Source of the DNA: an uncultured Flaviramulus sp.
Lineage (GTDB): Bacteria > Bacteroidota > Bacteroidia > Flavobacteriales > Flavobacteriaceae
Length of the DNA: 64,000 nucleotides
Direction: 5' to 3'
Assembly (NCBI GenBank): GCA_947501105.1
Contig: CANMUP010000003.1
Coordinates: 1-64,000, forward strand
The notes beneath the pieces were generated by a model that saw only the letters and a list, made by a program, of their open reading frames with translations, did not search any database and was not told the origin of the DNA. Below, in pieces: positions 53,370 to 62,955 of the stretch (position 1 is its first letter; each line of letters begins with the position of its first letter). Both the position numbers and the translations under genes were made by a program.

Positions 53370-55718
53370 ATGAGACCATACGCTTCTTTCATATATTTTG
53401 CTTTCTTCATTTTTATAATGGCTTGTTCTATAGAAAAAGAACAAGTACTTAATGTTGTTTCCGATGGAAAAGGAGACTCAATTTCTACCTTTAACACTAT
53501 TGAAGATGCACTTAGCAAAGTAGAAGAAATGCGTAATGAGAATATCAATAACCCAATAACTATAAATATTTCTGAAGGTTTACATAGGTTAAATTTAACT
53601 GTAAAAATAAAACCAATCCATGGAGAACTAAAACTGATAGGAGCAGGAGTAGATAAAACAATCATTAAAGGATCAAAAGTTCTTCAGTTGAAATGGGAAA
53701 AATTTAGCGAAAACATATGGGTAGCTCAAATACCAAAGCGTGAATCATTTGATCAACTCTACATTAATGGAATTCAACAGATATTAGCTCGATATCCTAA
53801 TTATGATGAAAATGGTGGACATTGGCAAGGTCATGCAAGTGATGCTATTTCATCTGATCGAGTTGCTACATGGAAAAACCCTAAAGGCGCTATTATACAT
53901 GCCATGCATCGAGGAGAATGGGGTGGATTTCATTATCTCGCAGAAGGTGTAAACGATAAAGGAGAATTAATATTAACTAAAGGACATCAAAATAATAGAC
54001 TATCAAAAATGCATAATACATATCGTATGGTTGAAAATGTTTTTGAAGAATTAGATAGCCCAAAAGAATGGTATTTAGACACTAATAATCAGTTATATTA
54101 TTGGCCAGATGCAAAAACAGATTTAAATGCTACTACTGTAGAAGTTGTGCAACAAAAACATCTTATCGATATAATTGGTTCTGAAGAAAATCCAGTAAAA
54201 AATGTAAGCATTAGTCATATTAAATTCGAACATACACAACGTACTTTGTTTGAAGATTACGAACCTTTATTGCGCAGCGATTGGACTATATATAGAGGTG
54301 GAGCTTTATTTATTGAAGGCACTGAAAATGTTGAGATAAAAGATTGCGAATTTGCTAACCTAGGAGGCAATGCTATTTTTGTAAGTGCATACAATAGGGG
54401 TGTTTCTATTAAAAATAATCACATTCATGATTGTGGAGCAACTGCCATTAATTTTGTAGGAAGCCCTTCTGCTGTTCGCTCACCTTCTTTTCAATACTAT
54501 GAATTTGTAGAGCTTACCAAGTTAGATACTATTAAAGGCCCTAAAAATAATAATTACCCAAGCGCATCTAAAGTTGACAATAATCTTATTTATCGTATTG
54601 GACGGATAGAAAAGCAAACTGCAGGTGTAAATATATCAATGGCCATGGATATTACGGTTAGCAATAATACTATATATGATGTTCCCAGAGCTGGCATTAA
54701 TATTTGTGACGGTACTTGGGGTGGGCATATTATCGAGCAAAATGATGTGTTTAATACCGTTTTAGAATCTGGCGACCATGGTGCCTTTAATTCTTGGGGT
54801 AGAGATCGTTTTTGGCATCCAAATAGAACCATATTAGACAGCATAGTTGCTATGTACCCAAACATGCCTAAATGGGATGCGATACACCCAACTATTATTA
54901 GAAATAACAGATTTAGATGTGATCATGGTTGGGATATTGATTTAGATGATGGTTCTTCCAATTATAAAATTTACAATAATGTGTGTTTAAATGGAGGTTT
55001 AAAACTTCGTGAAGGTTTTTACAGAACAGTAGAAAACAATATTATGATTAATAATGGTTTTCATCCACACGTTTGGTTTAAAAAAAGTGAAGATATATTC
55101 CGAAGAAATATAATATTAACTGAGCATAAAGATATCAGATTGCAAGCGTGGGGAAAAGAAGTTGATTTTAACTTATTTCCAGATGAAACGGCATTACTTA
55201 AAGCTCAAAAGAATGGTGTTGATGCTCACAGTATTTTTGGAAACCCAAATTTTAAAAACCCAGAAGAAACTGATTACATAGTTACTGAAGGTTCTCCAGC
55301 GTTTCAAATTGGTTTTAAAAACTTTAAAATGAATGATTTTGGTGTAAAAAGTAAACACCTAAAAGCACTTGCAAAGCAACCAGAAACACCAACAATATGG
55401 AGTGCGTCTGCTTCTGAAAAAGATCTAAAAGTGAATTGGTTAGGTGCAACACTTAAAAATATTGAAACTATGGCAGAACGTTCTGCTAATGGACTCAATG
55501 AAACTTCGGGAGTTTTAATACTTGATATTAATGATAATTCTATCATTGCTAAATCAACTCTAAAAAAGGGAGATGTAATTATTAGTGCTGAAAATGAAAA
55601 AACGAAAATTATTTCAGATTTAATGAATATTTACCAAAATAATAATTGGAAAGGAGTATTAAATCTGGAAATCTATAGAAATCAAAAAGCTCAAAAACTA
55701 AAAATAAATTTAAAATGA
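53370..55718 (+). CDS. Right-handed beta-helix lipoprotein with C-terminal PDZ domain, GH141-like candidate
   Basis: A 782-residue lipoprotein (signal ending FIMACS). An N-terminal IEDALSKVEEMRN and LIGAGVDKTIIKG stretch opens a long right-handed beta-helix (about 30-620) with GGALFIEGTENVEIKDCEF, IKNNHIHDCGATAI, ITVSNNTIYDVPRAGINICD and LESGDHGAFNSWGRDRFWHP. Residues about 690-782 have a PDZ-like pattern (SGVLILDINDNSI, TLKKGDVIISAEN). The helix and its GDHGAFNSWGRDRFW block resemble beta-helix glycosidases of the GH141 type, which includes a fucosidase, but I cannot confirm the family. It lies between two GH29 genes, four bases after one and overlapping the next by four (ATGA), so it probably works on a fucosylated glycan. 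A lyase or non-catalytic role is possible. Confidence 0.6.
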   Translation: MRPYASFIYFAFFIFIMACSIEKEQVLNVVSDGKGDSISTFNTIEDALSKVEEMRNENINNPITINISEGLHRLNLTVKIKPIHGELKLIGAGVDKTIIKGSKVLQLKWEKFSENIWVAQIPKRESFDQLYINGIQQILARYPNYDENGGHWQGHASDAISSDRVATWKNPKGAIIHAMHRGEWGGFHYLAEGVNDKGELILTKGHQNNRLSKMHNTYRMVENVFEELDSPKEWYLDTNNQLYYWPDAKTDLNATTVEVVQQKHLIDIIGSEENPVKNVSISHIKFEHTQRTLFEDYEPLLRSDWTIYRGGALFIEGTENVEIKDCEFANLGGNAIFVSAYNRGVSIKNNHIHDCGATAINFVGSPSAVRSPSFQYYEFVELTKLDTIKGPKNNNYPSASKVDNNLIYRIGRIEKQTAGVNISMAMDITVSNNTIYDVPRAGINICDGTWGGHIIEQNDVFNTVLESGDHGAFNSWGRDRFWHPNRTILDSIVAMYPNMPKWDAIHPTIIRNNRFRCDHGWDIDLDDGSSNYKIYNNVCLNGGLKLREGFYRTVENNIMINNGFHPHVWFKKSEDIFRRNIILTEHKDIRLQAWGKEVDFNLFPDETALLKAQKNGVDAHSIFGNPNFKNPEETDYIVTEGSPAFQIGFKNFKMNDFGVKSKHLKALAKQPETPTIWSASASEKDLKVNWLGATLKNIETMAERSANGLNETSGVLILDINDNSIIAKSTLKKGDVIISAENEKTKIISDLMNIYQNNNWKGVLNLEIYRNQKAQKLKINLK

Positions 55719-57202
55719 AAAATAATATAAAAAGATATAGGATAGCTGCTTTTTTCCTGGCGATTTTAGTTTGTGGTATTGCAAAATCTCAAGAAACTTA
55801 TAAACCAACATGGGAATCACTTGATAGTAGACCAATCCCTGATTGGTTCCAAGACGCCAAATTTGGAATTTTTATTCATTGGGGACCTTACTCTGTTCCT
55901 GCATGGACTCCAAAAGGCACGTATTCAGAATGGTATCAATATTGGTTACAAAGTAAATCGCTTTTTGGAAATGGAAAGTTTAAAGGGGATGAAGTAACTA
56001 ACTTTCATAAAAAAACTTATGGCGATCATTTTTCTTATTACAATTTTGGCGAACTATTTAAAGCCGACTTATTTAACCCAGATGAATGGGCACAATTATT
56101 TGAAAAATCTGGAGCAAAATATATAGTATTAACATCAAAACATCATGATGGTTTTACTTTATGGCCAAATAAAGAAGCTAATGATAGAGGTTTTGCATGG
56201 AATAGTATGGAGGTTGGAGCTAAGCGTGATTTGGTTGGCGAGCTATCTTCTGCAGTAAAAAAGACTGGTGTTAAAATGGGATTATACTATTCGCTCTATG
56301 AGTGGTATCACCCTTTATGGCAAAATGATAAAGCACGTTTTGTTGATGAGCATTATTTACCGCAGGTAAAAGATTTAGTAACTAAGTACAATCCTGATGT
56401 TTTATGGGCAGATGGCGAGTGGGATATGGAAGCTGATAAATGGAAGTCGAAAGAATTTTTAGCTTGGTTATTTAACGAATCGGTAGCAAAAGATAATATT
56501 GTTATAAACGATAGATGGGGAAAAGGAATTCGTAAACATCACGGAGGCTATTTTACCACAGAATACGAAGCTGAAGCTCCAGAATTTAAGCGCCCTTGGG
56601 AAGAATGTCGTGGCATGGGCTTTTCTTTTGGGTATAATCAAAACGAAGATTTTGAAGACTATAATTCGCCAAAAACCCTGGTTCTTAATCTCGTAAACAT
56701 TGTAAGCACAGGAGGGAATTTATTACTAGATATAGGTCCAGATGCTCGTGGAAGTATTCCAGTAATTATGCAAGAACGTTTGTTACAAATTGGGGAATGG
56801 TTAAGTACAAATGGAGAAGCTATATATGGAACAAAGCCTTGGAAAAACTCATTTCAGTGGTCATTAAAGGGAGAAAAGAACTATAAACCAAAACAGCATT
56901 ATTTAGGAGGCGATTTTATTTTAAAGCAAACTATAGATCCAGAACCAGGATATGCTGTAAAAGAACTGTTTTTTACTCAAAATAATAGTGCCAATTTTGT
57001 AATAGTACCAGAATGGAGAGAACAGATTGTTATAAGAAACTTTAAACCTTCTGGTGCCGCAACAATAACTTTATTGGCCACAGGAGAATCTTTAAAAGGC
57101 GTACAGAAAGATTCGGATTTTGTTATAGAAATGCCAGTATATCTGCCTAAAAAATTTAAAGGAACTGATGATTATGCATATGCCATAAAAATTAATAAAT
57201 AA
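55715..57202 (+). CDS. GH29 alpha-L-fucosidase, exported
   Basis: A 495-residue protein whose ATG overlaps the previous stop codon by four bases (ATGA), with a signal peptide ending GIAKSQ. The GH29-A pattern is complete: FIHWGPYSVPAWTP, LTSKHHDGFTLWPN, nucleophile D233 in VLWADGEWDM, WEECRGMGFSFGYNQNEDF and GGNLLLDIGPDARG. A C-terminal beta-sandwich ends the protein and no PA14 or discoidin-like part is attached. It is most like the protein at 51567 in the barrel. Both are within a four-gene fucosidase run, where tandem enzymes often differ by linkage. Fucose is the likely product; the glycosidic bond cleaved cannot be told. Confidence 0.94.
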   Translation: MKNNIKRYRIAAFFLAILVCGIAKSQETYKPTWESLDSRPIPDWFQDAKFGIFIHWGPYSVPAWTPKGTYSEWYQYWLQSKSLFGNGKFKGDEVTNFHKKTYGDHFSYYNFGELFKADLFNPDEWAQLFEKSGAKYIVLTSKHHDGFTLWPNKEANDRGFAWNSMEVGAKRDLVGELSSAVKKTGVKMGLYYSLYEWYHPLWQNDKARFVDEHYLPQVKDLVTKYNPDVLWADGEWDMEADKWKSKEFLAWLFNESVAKDNIVINDRWGKGIRKHHGGYFTTEYEAEAPEFKRPWEECRGMGFSFGYNQNEDFEDYNSPKTLVLNLVNIVSTGGNLLLDIGPDARGSIPVIMQERLLQIGEWLSTNGEAIYGTKPWKNSFQWSLKGEKNYKPKQHYLGGDFILKQTIDPEPGYAVKELFFTQNNSANFVIVPEWREQIVIRNFKPSGAATITLLATGESLKGVQKDSDFVIEMPVYLPKKFKGTDDYAYAIKINK

Positions 57203-57205
57203 TAA

Positions 57206-58252
57206 ATGAAAAAAGTTTCGATCGTATTTCTAATAGCATTTAGCTTCTTAAATATACAAGCTCAAGAAAAGATTGATTATTTAAAAGAAAGCCCTCAAGA
57301 TTACGAAAAACGTATGCAATGGTTTTCGGAAGCCAAGTATGGAATGTTTATTCATTTTGGCCTGTATAGCCAACTTGGAGGTGTTTGGAAAGATAAATCG
57401 TATGATGGTTATGCTGAGTGGATTCAATCTAATGCTGATATAGCAACTCAAGAATATGCAATGCTCACGGCTACTTTTAACCCTAAAGATTTTGATGCAG
57501 ATTTTGTTGCAAAAACAGCAAAACAGGCAGGTATGAAATATATAGTTATCACAACAAAACATCACGAAGGGTTTTGCCTGTGGGATAGTCAATATACTAC
57601 TTTTGATGTAGGCAGTACACCATTTAAAAGAGATATTTTAAAAGAGTTAAGTATAGCTTGCCGTAAATACGGACTAAAATTTGGAACTTATTATAGTATT
57701 ATAGATTGGCATCATCCATCGCAAGAACGTAATATAGATGGAAATAAACCTTGGGATTGGTGGGGGCAAATTAGAATGAAATACGGTAAAAAGAAAGAAT
57801 ATATTACCTATATGAAGAATCAAATTAAAGAACTAATTGATAATTACGATTCAGATATTCTTTGGTTTGATGGTGATTGGGTAGAGTGGTGGAACTTAGA
57901 AGTAGGTGCAGATTTGTACCAATATATAAGAACACTTAAACCTAGCATTATAATTAATAACCGAGTTTCTAAAAGAGCTGTGTTTAAGAAAGATTTTGGA
58001 ACTCCAGAACAGGAGCATCCAGAGGGTAAGTTAAAATATTATTGGGAGGCTTGTTACACCATGAACCATTCTTGGGGTTTTAAAACTAGTGATACCGAAT
58101 GGAAAAATGCGGAAGTAGTTTATAATAAGCTAAAAGATATTAATAATAAAGGCGGAAACTTATTATTAAACATTGGACCAGATGGTAATGGAAATGTTCC
58201 CAAAGAAAGTGTTGAAATCCTTTTGAAAGTTGGAGAAATGTTAAAAAAATAA
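57206..58252 (+). CDS. GH29 alpha-L-fucosidase, short, barrel only
   Basis: A 348-residue protein with a signal peptide ending IQAQ. The barrel shows FIHFGLYSQLGG, TTKHHEGFCLWDS and the nucleophile D222 in ILWFDGDWVEWW, and NKGGNLLLNIGPDGNG closes it. The chain stops right after the barrel (about residue 345), so the usual C-terminal beta-sandwich is missing; the reading frame ends in a normal stop and no frameshift is visible. A short GH29 of this kind can be active. It begins three bases after the previous stop and is followed by another GH29 after 25 bases. The KHHEGF variant of KHHDGF is conservative. Confidence 0.92.
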   Translation: MKKVSIVFLIAFSFLNIQAQEKIDYLKESPQDYEKRMQWFSEAKYGMFIHFGLYSQLGGVWKDKSYDGYAEWIQSNADIATQEYAMLTATFNPKDFDADFVAKTAKQAGMKYIVITTKHHEGFCLWDSQYTTFDVGSTPFKRDILKELSIACRKYGLKFGTYYSIIDWHHPSQERNIDGNKPWDWWGQIRMKYGKKKEYITYMKNQIKELIDNYDSDILWFDGDWVEWWNLEVGADLYQYIRTLKPSIIINNRVSKRAVFKKDFGTPEQEHPEGKLKYYWEACYTMNHSWGFKTSDTEWKNAEVVYNKLKDINNKGGNLLLNIGPDGNGNVPKESVEILLKVGEMLKK

Positions 58253-58277
58253 AAGACTCTAAATTATTTAAAAACGA

Positions 58278-60530
58278 ATGAAAAATACAGTAAGAACTTT
58301 GCAATTATTATGTTTAAATTTATCTTTTTTGATACTGTCATCTTGTGCTCAAGAGCAAAAGGGAACTTTATTAGAAGTTAAGAACACATATGAAGTTTTA
58401 GATAGTGATACTAAAGATTCAATAATAGTTAAAGCTGCACATGTAGTACCTACTAAAAATCAATACAACGCTTTAAAAAATGAATTTATAGCCTTTATTC
58501 ATTTTGGTCCAAATACATTTACCAGAATGGAGTGGGGTAATGGTTTTGAAGACCCTAAAATTTTCGATCTTAAAAATTTGGATACAGATCAATGGTGTAA
58601 AGCGATGAAAAGTGCTAATATGAAAATGGTAATAATTACTGTTAAGCATCACGATGGATTTGTGCTTTGGCAAAGCCGTTACACAAAACATGGCATCATG
58701 TCTTCTCCATTTAAAGAAGGCAAGGGAGATGTTTTAAAAGAATTGTCTGCTTCTTGCCAGAAGTACGGGTTAAAATTAGGCGTGTATTTATCGCCAGCCG
58801 ATTTGTACCAAATTGAAAATAAAGAAGGGCTTTATGGTAATTTAAGTAAATACACAGATCGCGTTATTCCTAGACCAGTTGAAGGGCGTCCTTTTAAAAG
58901 TAAAACAACATTTACTTTTAATGTTGATGATTATAATGAGTATTTTTTAAATCAGTTATTCGAATTATTAACTGAGTACGGACCAATTCACGAAGTATGG
59001 TTTGATGGAGCACACCCGAAACGAAAAGGAGGGCAAAAGTATAATTACTTAGCATGGAAAGAGCTAATATCAACTTTAGCACCAGAAGCAGTTATTTTTG
59101 GTAAACAAGACATCCGCTGGTGTGGTAACGAATCAGGAGCGACTAGAGATACTGAGTGGAATGTTATTCCGTATAAAACCAACCCACATGCAATGAATAG
59201 GTTTGCTGATATTATGGAACAAGATATTGGTAGCAGAAAAAAAATAGCTGATGCTAAATATTTGCATTATCAGCAAGCAGAAACGAATACATCTATTCGT
59301 GAGGGCTGGTTTTATAGAGACGATACGCGTCAAAAGGTACGAAGTGCCGATGATGTTTTTGATATGTATGAACGATCAGTTGGAGGAAATACTACGTTTT
59401 TATTAAATATTCCACCGAATAGAGAAGGCGAATTTTCACCAGAAGATGTTCAAGTTTTAAATGAAGTTGGTCAGCGTATAAATAATACATATGCAACAAA
59501 TCTATTTGCTGGTGCATCGGGTTATAAAAACGTATTAAATGATGATATTGATACTTATAAATTATTAGATTCAGATAACAAAGAAATCATTATTGAAACA
59601 AAAAGTCCAATAACAATTAATAGATTAATCATTCAAGAAGCTATAGCAACTCATAGTGAACGTATTGAGAAACATGCTGTTGATGCATGGATAAATAATG
59701 CTTGGAAAGAAGTGGTAGCAGCAACTAATGTTGGGTATAAGCGTATTTTACGTTTTCCAGAAACGACATCAAATAAATTTAGAATCCGAATTTTAGAGTC
59801 GCGTTTAAGTCCAGCAATTTCAAATATTACTGCACATTATTACAAAACAAGACCGCCACAACTTTCAATATCAAGAAATATAGAAGGTATGCTTCAAATA
59901 GAACCTAAAAAGCATGACTTTGGTTGGAAACCTCATGGTGAAGATGTTTCTGGAAACTTAAACTCAGATTATGAAATTAGATATACAACCGATGGCAGTA
60001 CACCCAATAAAACTTCAAAATTATTTAAAAAAGGTGTTATGGGTATATCAACAGAAATTAAAGCCATTGCCATAGATAAAGATCAAATGGGAAGCGTAGC
60101 TTCAAAAATATTTGGAATTTTGAAGCGAGATTGGAATGTTTTAAATACTGATAGCCATCAAAAGAAAAATAAAGAGAATCATGCTATTGACGAGAACCCA
60201 AGCACTTATTGGCAATCTAAAGCAAATGGAAAAGCACATTATATTAATATCGATTTAGGAAAATCATACACCATCAAAGAATTTGCATATACGCCACAAA
60301 CACAACATGCCAATGGTATGATAGAGAAGGGAATTGTAAAAGTGAGCAGTAATGGGAAAACATGGAAAAAATGGGAAGATTTTGAATTTGGTAATCTTAT
60401 CAACGATCCAACCACTCGGAAACATACCTTTAAAGCGCCAGTTACGACTCAGTATATAAGAATAGAGTCCAAAGTTATTGCGGGCAATAAGGAAACGGCA
60501 AGCATTGCAGAATTAGATTTTTTTGAATAA
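58278..60530 (+). CDS. GH29 subfamily B-type alpha-L-fucosidase with chitobiase-type and discoidin-like modules
   Basis: A 750-residue lipoprotein (signal ending LILSSCAQ). The barrel (about 60-400) has FIHFGPNTFTRMEWG, TVKHHDGFVLW, the nucleophile D243 in VWFDGAHP and an acid/base candidate E285 in RWCGNESGATRD, the arrangement of GH29-B enzymes, which prefer alpha-1,3/4-linked fucose next to a branched galactose or GlcNAc. A beta-sandwich (about 400-520), a chitobiase-type domain (IRYTTDGSTPNKTS, about 565-620) and a discoidin-like module (about 630-750) follow. The extra modules are shared with the GH20 proteins in the locus. GH29-B specificity suggests antenna or core alpha-1,3-fucose as a substrate. 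Confidence 0.92.
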   Translation: MKNTVRTLQLLCLNLSFLILSSCAQEQKGTLLEVKNTYEVLDSDTKDSIIVKAAHVVPTKNQYNALKNEFIAFIHFGPNTFTRMEWGNGFEDPKIFDLKNLDTDQWCKAMKSANMKMVIITVKHHDGFVLWQSRYTKHGIMSSPFKEGKGDVLKELSASCQKYGLKLGVYLSPADLYQIENKEGLYGNLSKYTDRVIPRPVEGRPFKSKTTFTFNVDDYNEYFLNQLFELLTEYGPIHEVWFDGAHPKRKGGQKYNYLAWKELISTLAPEAVIFGKQDIRWCGNESGATRDTEWNVIPYKTNPHAMNRFADIMEQDIGSRKKIADAKYLHYQQAETNTSIREGWFYRDDTRQKVRSADDVFDMYERSVGGNTTFLLNIPPNREGEFSPEDVQVLNEVGQRINNTYATNLFAGASGYKNVLNDDIDTYKLLDSDNKEIIIETKSPITINRLIIQEAIATHSERIEKHAVDAWINNAWKEVVAATNVGYKRILRFPETTSNKFRIRILESRLSPAISNITAHYYKTRPPQLSISRNIEGMLQIEPKKHDFGWKPHGEDVSGNLNSDYEIRYTTDGSTPNKTSKLFKKGVMGISTEIKAIAIDKDQMGSVASKIFGILKRDWNVLNTDSHQKKNKENHAIDENPSTYWQSKANGKAHYINIDLGKSYTIKEFAYTPQTQHANGMIEKGIVKVSSNGKTWKKWEDFEFGNLINDPTTRKHTFKAPVTTQYIRIESKVIAGNKETASIAELDFFE

Positions 60531-60543
60531 TTAATTAAAAACC

Positions 60544-62955
60544 ATGATGAGAAGTTTTAGTAATATTTTCATAAAAACTGGATTTATTTTAATTCAGGTA
60601 TTACTTTTTTCATTATTTATTAATGCTCAAGAGAGTACAGATAATTTACGTTTGTATGATAAATTTGAGCCCTTAGCATCAGAGAACCTTTTTAAAACTG
60701 AAGGCTATTATAATTGGGGAACATCTATAATAAAAGGGAAAGATGGTAAATATCATATGTTTTATTCAAGATGGAAAAAGGAATATGGTTTTTATGGTTG
60801 GTTAACTCATTCTGAAATAGCACATGCTACATCGAAAACCCCATCTGGACCTTGGAAGTATAAAGAAACCGTTTTAGAAGGTGCTGGAAAAAACAAATGG
60901 GATGCAATTACAGCTCATAACCCAAAAATAAAGTATTTTGAAGGGAAGTATTATTTGTACTATATCTCTACAAATTTAGGTGATAAAGCCTATTTAGAAG
61001 AAGACTTAATTGAAACGGCTAAAACAGGATATAGCCATTCCAATTGGAAAATATTACGCCCAAATCAGAGAACCGGAGTTGCGGTATCTAAGTCTATTAA
61101 TGGTCCATGGCAACGTATGCAGCAACCTTTAATAGAACCGTCTGGACCAATAACAACACTTACCGTTAATCCTGCAATTGATAAAGGTAAAGATGGCAAA
61201 TACTACTTGGTAATAAAGGGCGATAAACCTAATGAGAAACGGTTTATTAGAAATCAAGCAGTGGCAATTTCTGAAACTCCATCTGGACCTTTTAAAATAC
61301 AAGAAAAACCTGTTATTGATTATATAGATACTGAAGATATGTCTATGTGGTATGATGAAACTAGAAACCGATTTTATGGTGTCTTTCACACACACGGTTT
61401 TATTGGTATGGTAACATCAGAAGACGGTATCAACTGGAAAAAATCAAACGAATACGTTTTGATGAGAAAAGAAGTTAGGATGAAAGATGGCTCGATGCTT
61501 ATACCAGACCGATTAGAACGCCCTTTTATTTACCATGAAAATGGTAAACCAAAAGTACTAAGCCTTGCTGTTAAGAAAGATAATGACTCGTATAGTATTT
61601 TTATTCCTATAGAAGAAACACCATACCCCAAACCTAATAAGAGGCAATTGGCATGGCAAGAAGCAGAATTAGGAGTTGTTTTTCATTACGATTTACACGT
61701 GTTCGATGGAAAAAAATATGGACAAGGCGGAAATAGAATTGATCCTATTCCAGATTATCAAATATTTAATCCTATAAACTTAGATACAGACCAATGGGTA
61801 AAAACAGCCAAAGATGCAGGTGCTAAATTTGCTATTTTAACCGCGACCCACGAAACAGGTTTTGCCTTGTATCAGTCAGATGTAAACCCGTATAGTTTAA
61901 AGGCGGTTAAATGGCGTGACGGTAAAGGTGATATTGTTGCAGATTTTGTGGCTTCATGTAAAAAGTACGATATAAAACCAGGTATTTATTTGGGAATCCG
62001 TTGGAACTCATTTATGGGTGTTCATGATTTTAAAGTAAATGGTGAAGGTACATTTAGAGAGAATCGTCAAGAATGGTATAACAACATGGTAGAAGGTATG
62101 GTTAAAGAAATCTGTACCGAATATGGAGAACTTTTCGAAATATGGTTTGACGGTGGTGCAGACCATCCAGATAATGGTGCTCCAGATGTTTTACCAATAG
62201 TTCGTAAATATCAACCTAATTGTTTGTTTTATCATAATGGACAATTAGCTGAAGCACGTTGGGGAGGTTCAGAATCAGGAACAATAAGCTACCCAAGTTG
62301 GGCTACCTTTCCTTACATTAGTACTGGTGCTGGAGAAACTGCCCAAAAGAATATTTATAAAGACAATTATAAATTGTTGAAGCAAGGAGATTCTAAGGGT
62401 GAGTTTTGGGTTCCAGCAATGTCCGATGCACCATTAAGAGGATATAATGGAAGACACGAATGGTTCTGGGAACCTGGAGATGAAAAACATATTTTTCCAT
62501 TGGAAAACTTAATGGAAATGTATTATAAATCTGTAGGTAGAAATTCAACTTTAATTATGGGCTTAACACCAAACCCTGATGGTTTGATGCCAAAACCAGA
62601 CGTAAAACGATTGAAAGAATGGGGAGGCGAAATTAAAAGAAGATTTCAAACACCAATAGCTTCTACCTCAGGAAAAGGAAGTAGAATAACTCTCAAGCTT
62701 AACACTTCTACTTTAATTAACCATGTAATTATTCAAGAAGATATTCAAAAAGGGGAACGTATTAGGAGTTACCAGATTGAAGGTTTAGTAGATGGGAAAT
62801 GGCAAATCATTACTAAAGGTGAAAGTGTTGGTAATAAAAGAATTGAACAATTTGAAACTGTAAAAGTTAGTAGAATTAGGCTAAAAGTTTTAAAATTTGA
62901 AAGAGAGCCTCAAATAAAAAACTTAAGCGCTTATTATATAAAACCAATAGAATGA
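60544..62955 (+). CDS. Fusion of GH43/GH117-type beta-propeller and GH29-type barrel
   Basis: An 803-residue protein with a signal peptide (LLFSLFINAQES); ATG 60547 is an alternative start. Residues about 45-365 form a five-bladed propeller with YYNWGTSIIKGKDGKYHMFY, ITAHNPKIKYFEGKYYLYY, LTVNPAIDKGKDGKYYLV and MSMWYDETRNRFYGVFH, like the propellers of GH43, GH117 and related families. Residues about 370-710 are a GH29-type barrel with HYDLHVFDGKKYG, TATHETGFALYQS (in place of the usual KHHDGF), nucleophile D536 in IWFDGGADHP and E577 in RWGGSESG. A short beta-sandwich ends it. Whether both parts are catalytic cannot be read. A double-acting enzyme or a propeller used for binding are the alternatives. 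It overlaps the next gene by four bases. Confidence 0.85.
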   Translation: MMRSFSNIFIKTGFILIQVLLFSLFINAQESTDNLRLYDKFEPLASENLFKTEGYYNWGTSIIKGKDGKYHMFYSRWKKEYGFYGWLTHSEIAHATSKTPSGPWKYKETVLEGAGKNKWDAITAHNPKIKYFEGKYYLYYISTNLGDKAYLEEDLIETAKTGYSHSNWKILRPNQRTGVAVSKSINGPWQRMQQPLIEPSGPITTLTVNPAIDKGKDGKYYLVIKGDKPNEKRFIRNQAVAISETPSGPFKIQEKPVIDYIDTEDMSMWYDETRNRFYGVFHTHGFIGMVTSEDGINWKKSNEYVLMRKEVRMKDGSMLIPDRLERPFIYHENGKPKVLSLAVKKDNDSYSIFIPIEETPYPKPNKRQLAWQEAELGVVFHYDLHVFDGKKYGQGGNRIDPIPDYQIFNPINLDTDQWVKTAKDAGAKFAILTATHETGFALYQSDVNPYSLKAVKWRDGKGDIVADFVASCKKYDIKPGIYLGIRWNSFMGVHDFKVNGEGTFRENRQEWYNNMVEGMVKEICTEYGELFEIWFDGGADHPDNGAPDVLPIVRKYQPNCLFYHNGQLAEARWGGSESGTISYPSWATFPYISTGAGETAQKNIYKDNYKLLKQGDSKGEFWVPAMSDAPLRGYNGRHEWFWEPGDEKHIFPLENLMEMYYKSVGRNSTLIMGLTPNPDGLMPKPDVKRLKEWGGEIKRRFQTPIASTSGKGSRITLKLNTSTLINHVIIQEDIQKGERIRSYQIEGLVDGKWQIITKGESVGNKRIEQFETVKVSRIRLKVLKFEREPQIKNLSAYYIKPIE

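Noticed and set aside
53159-53665. Minus-strand open frame of 168 codons across the GH29/beta-helix junction.
   Set aside because: Both plus-strand genes are complete through it and its composition is that of a shadow frame.
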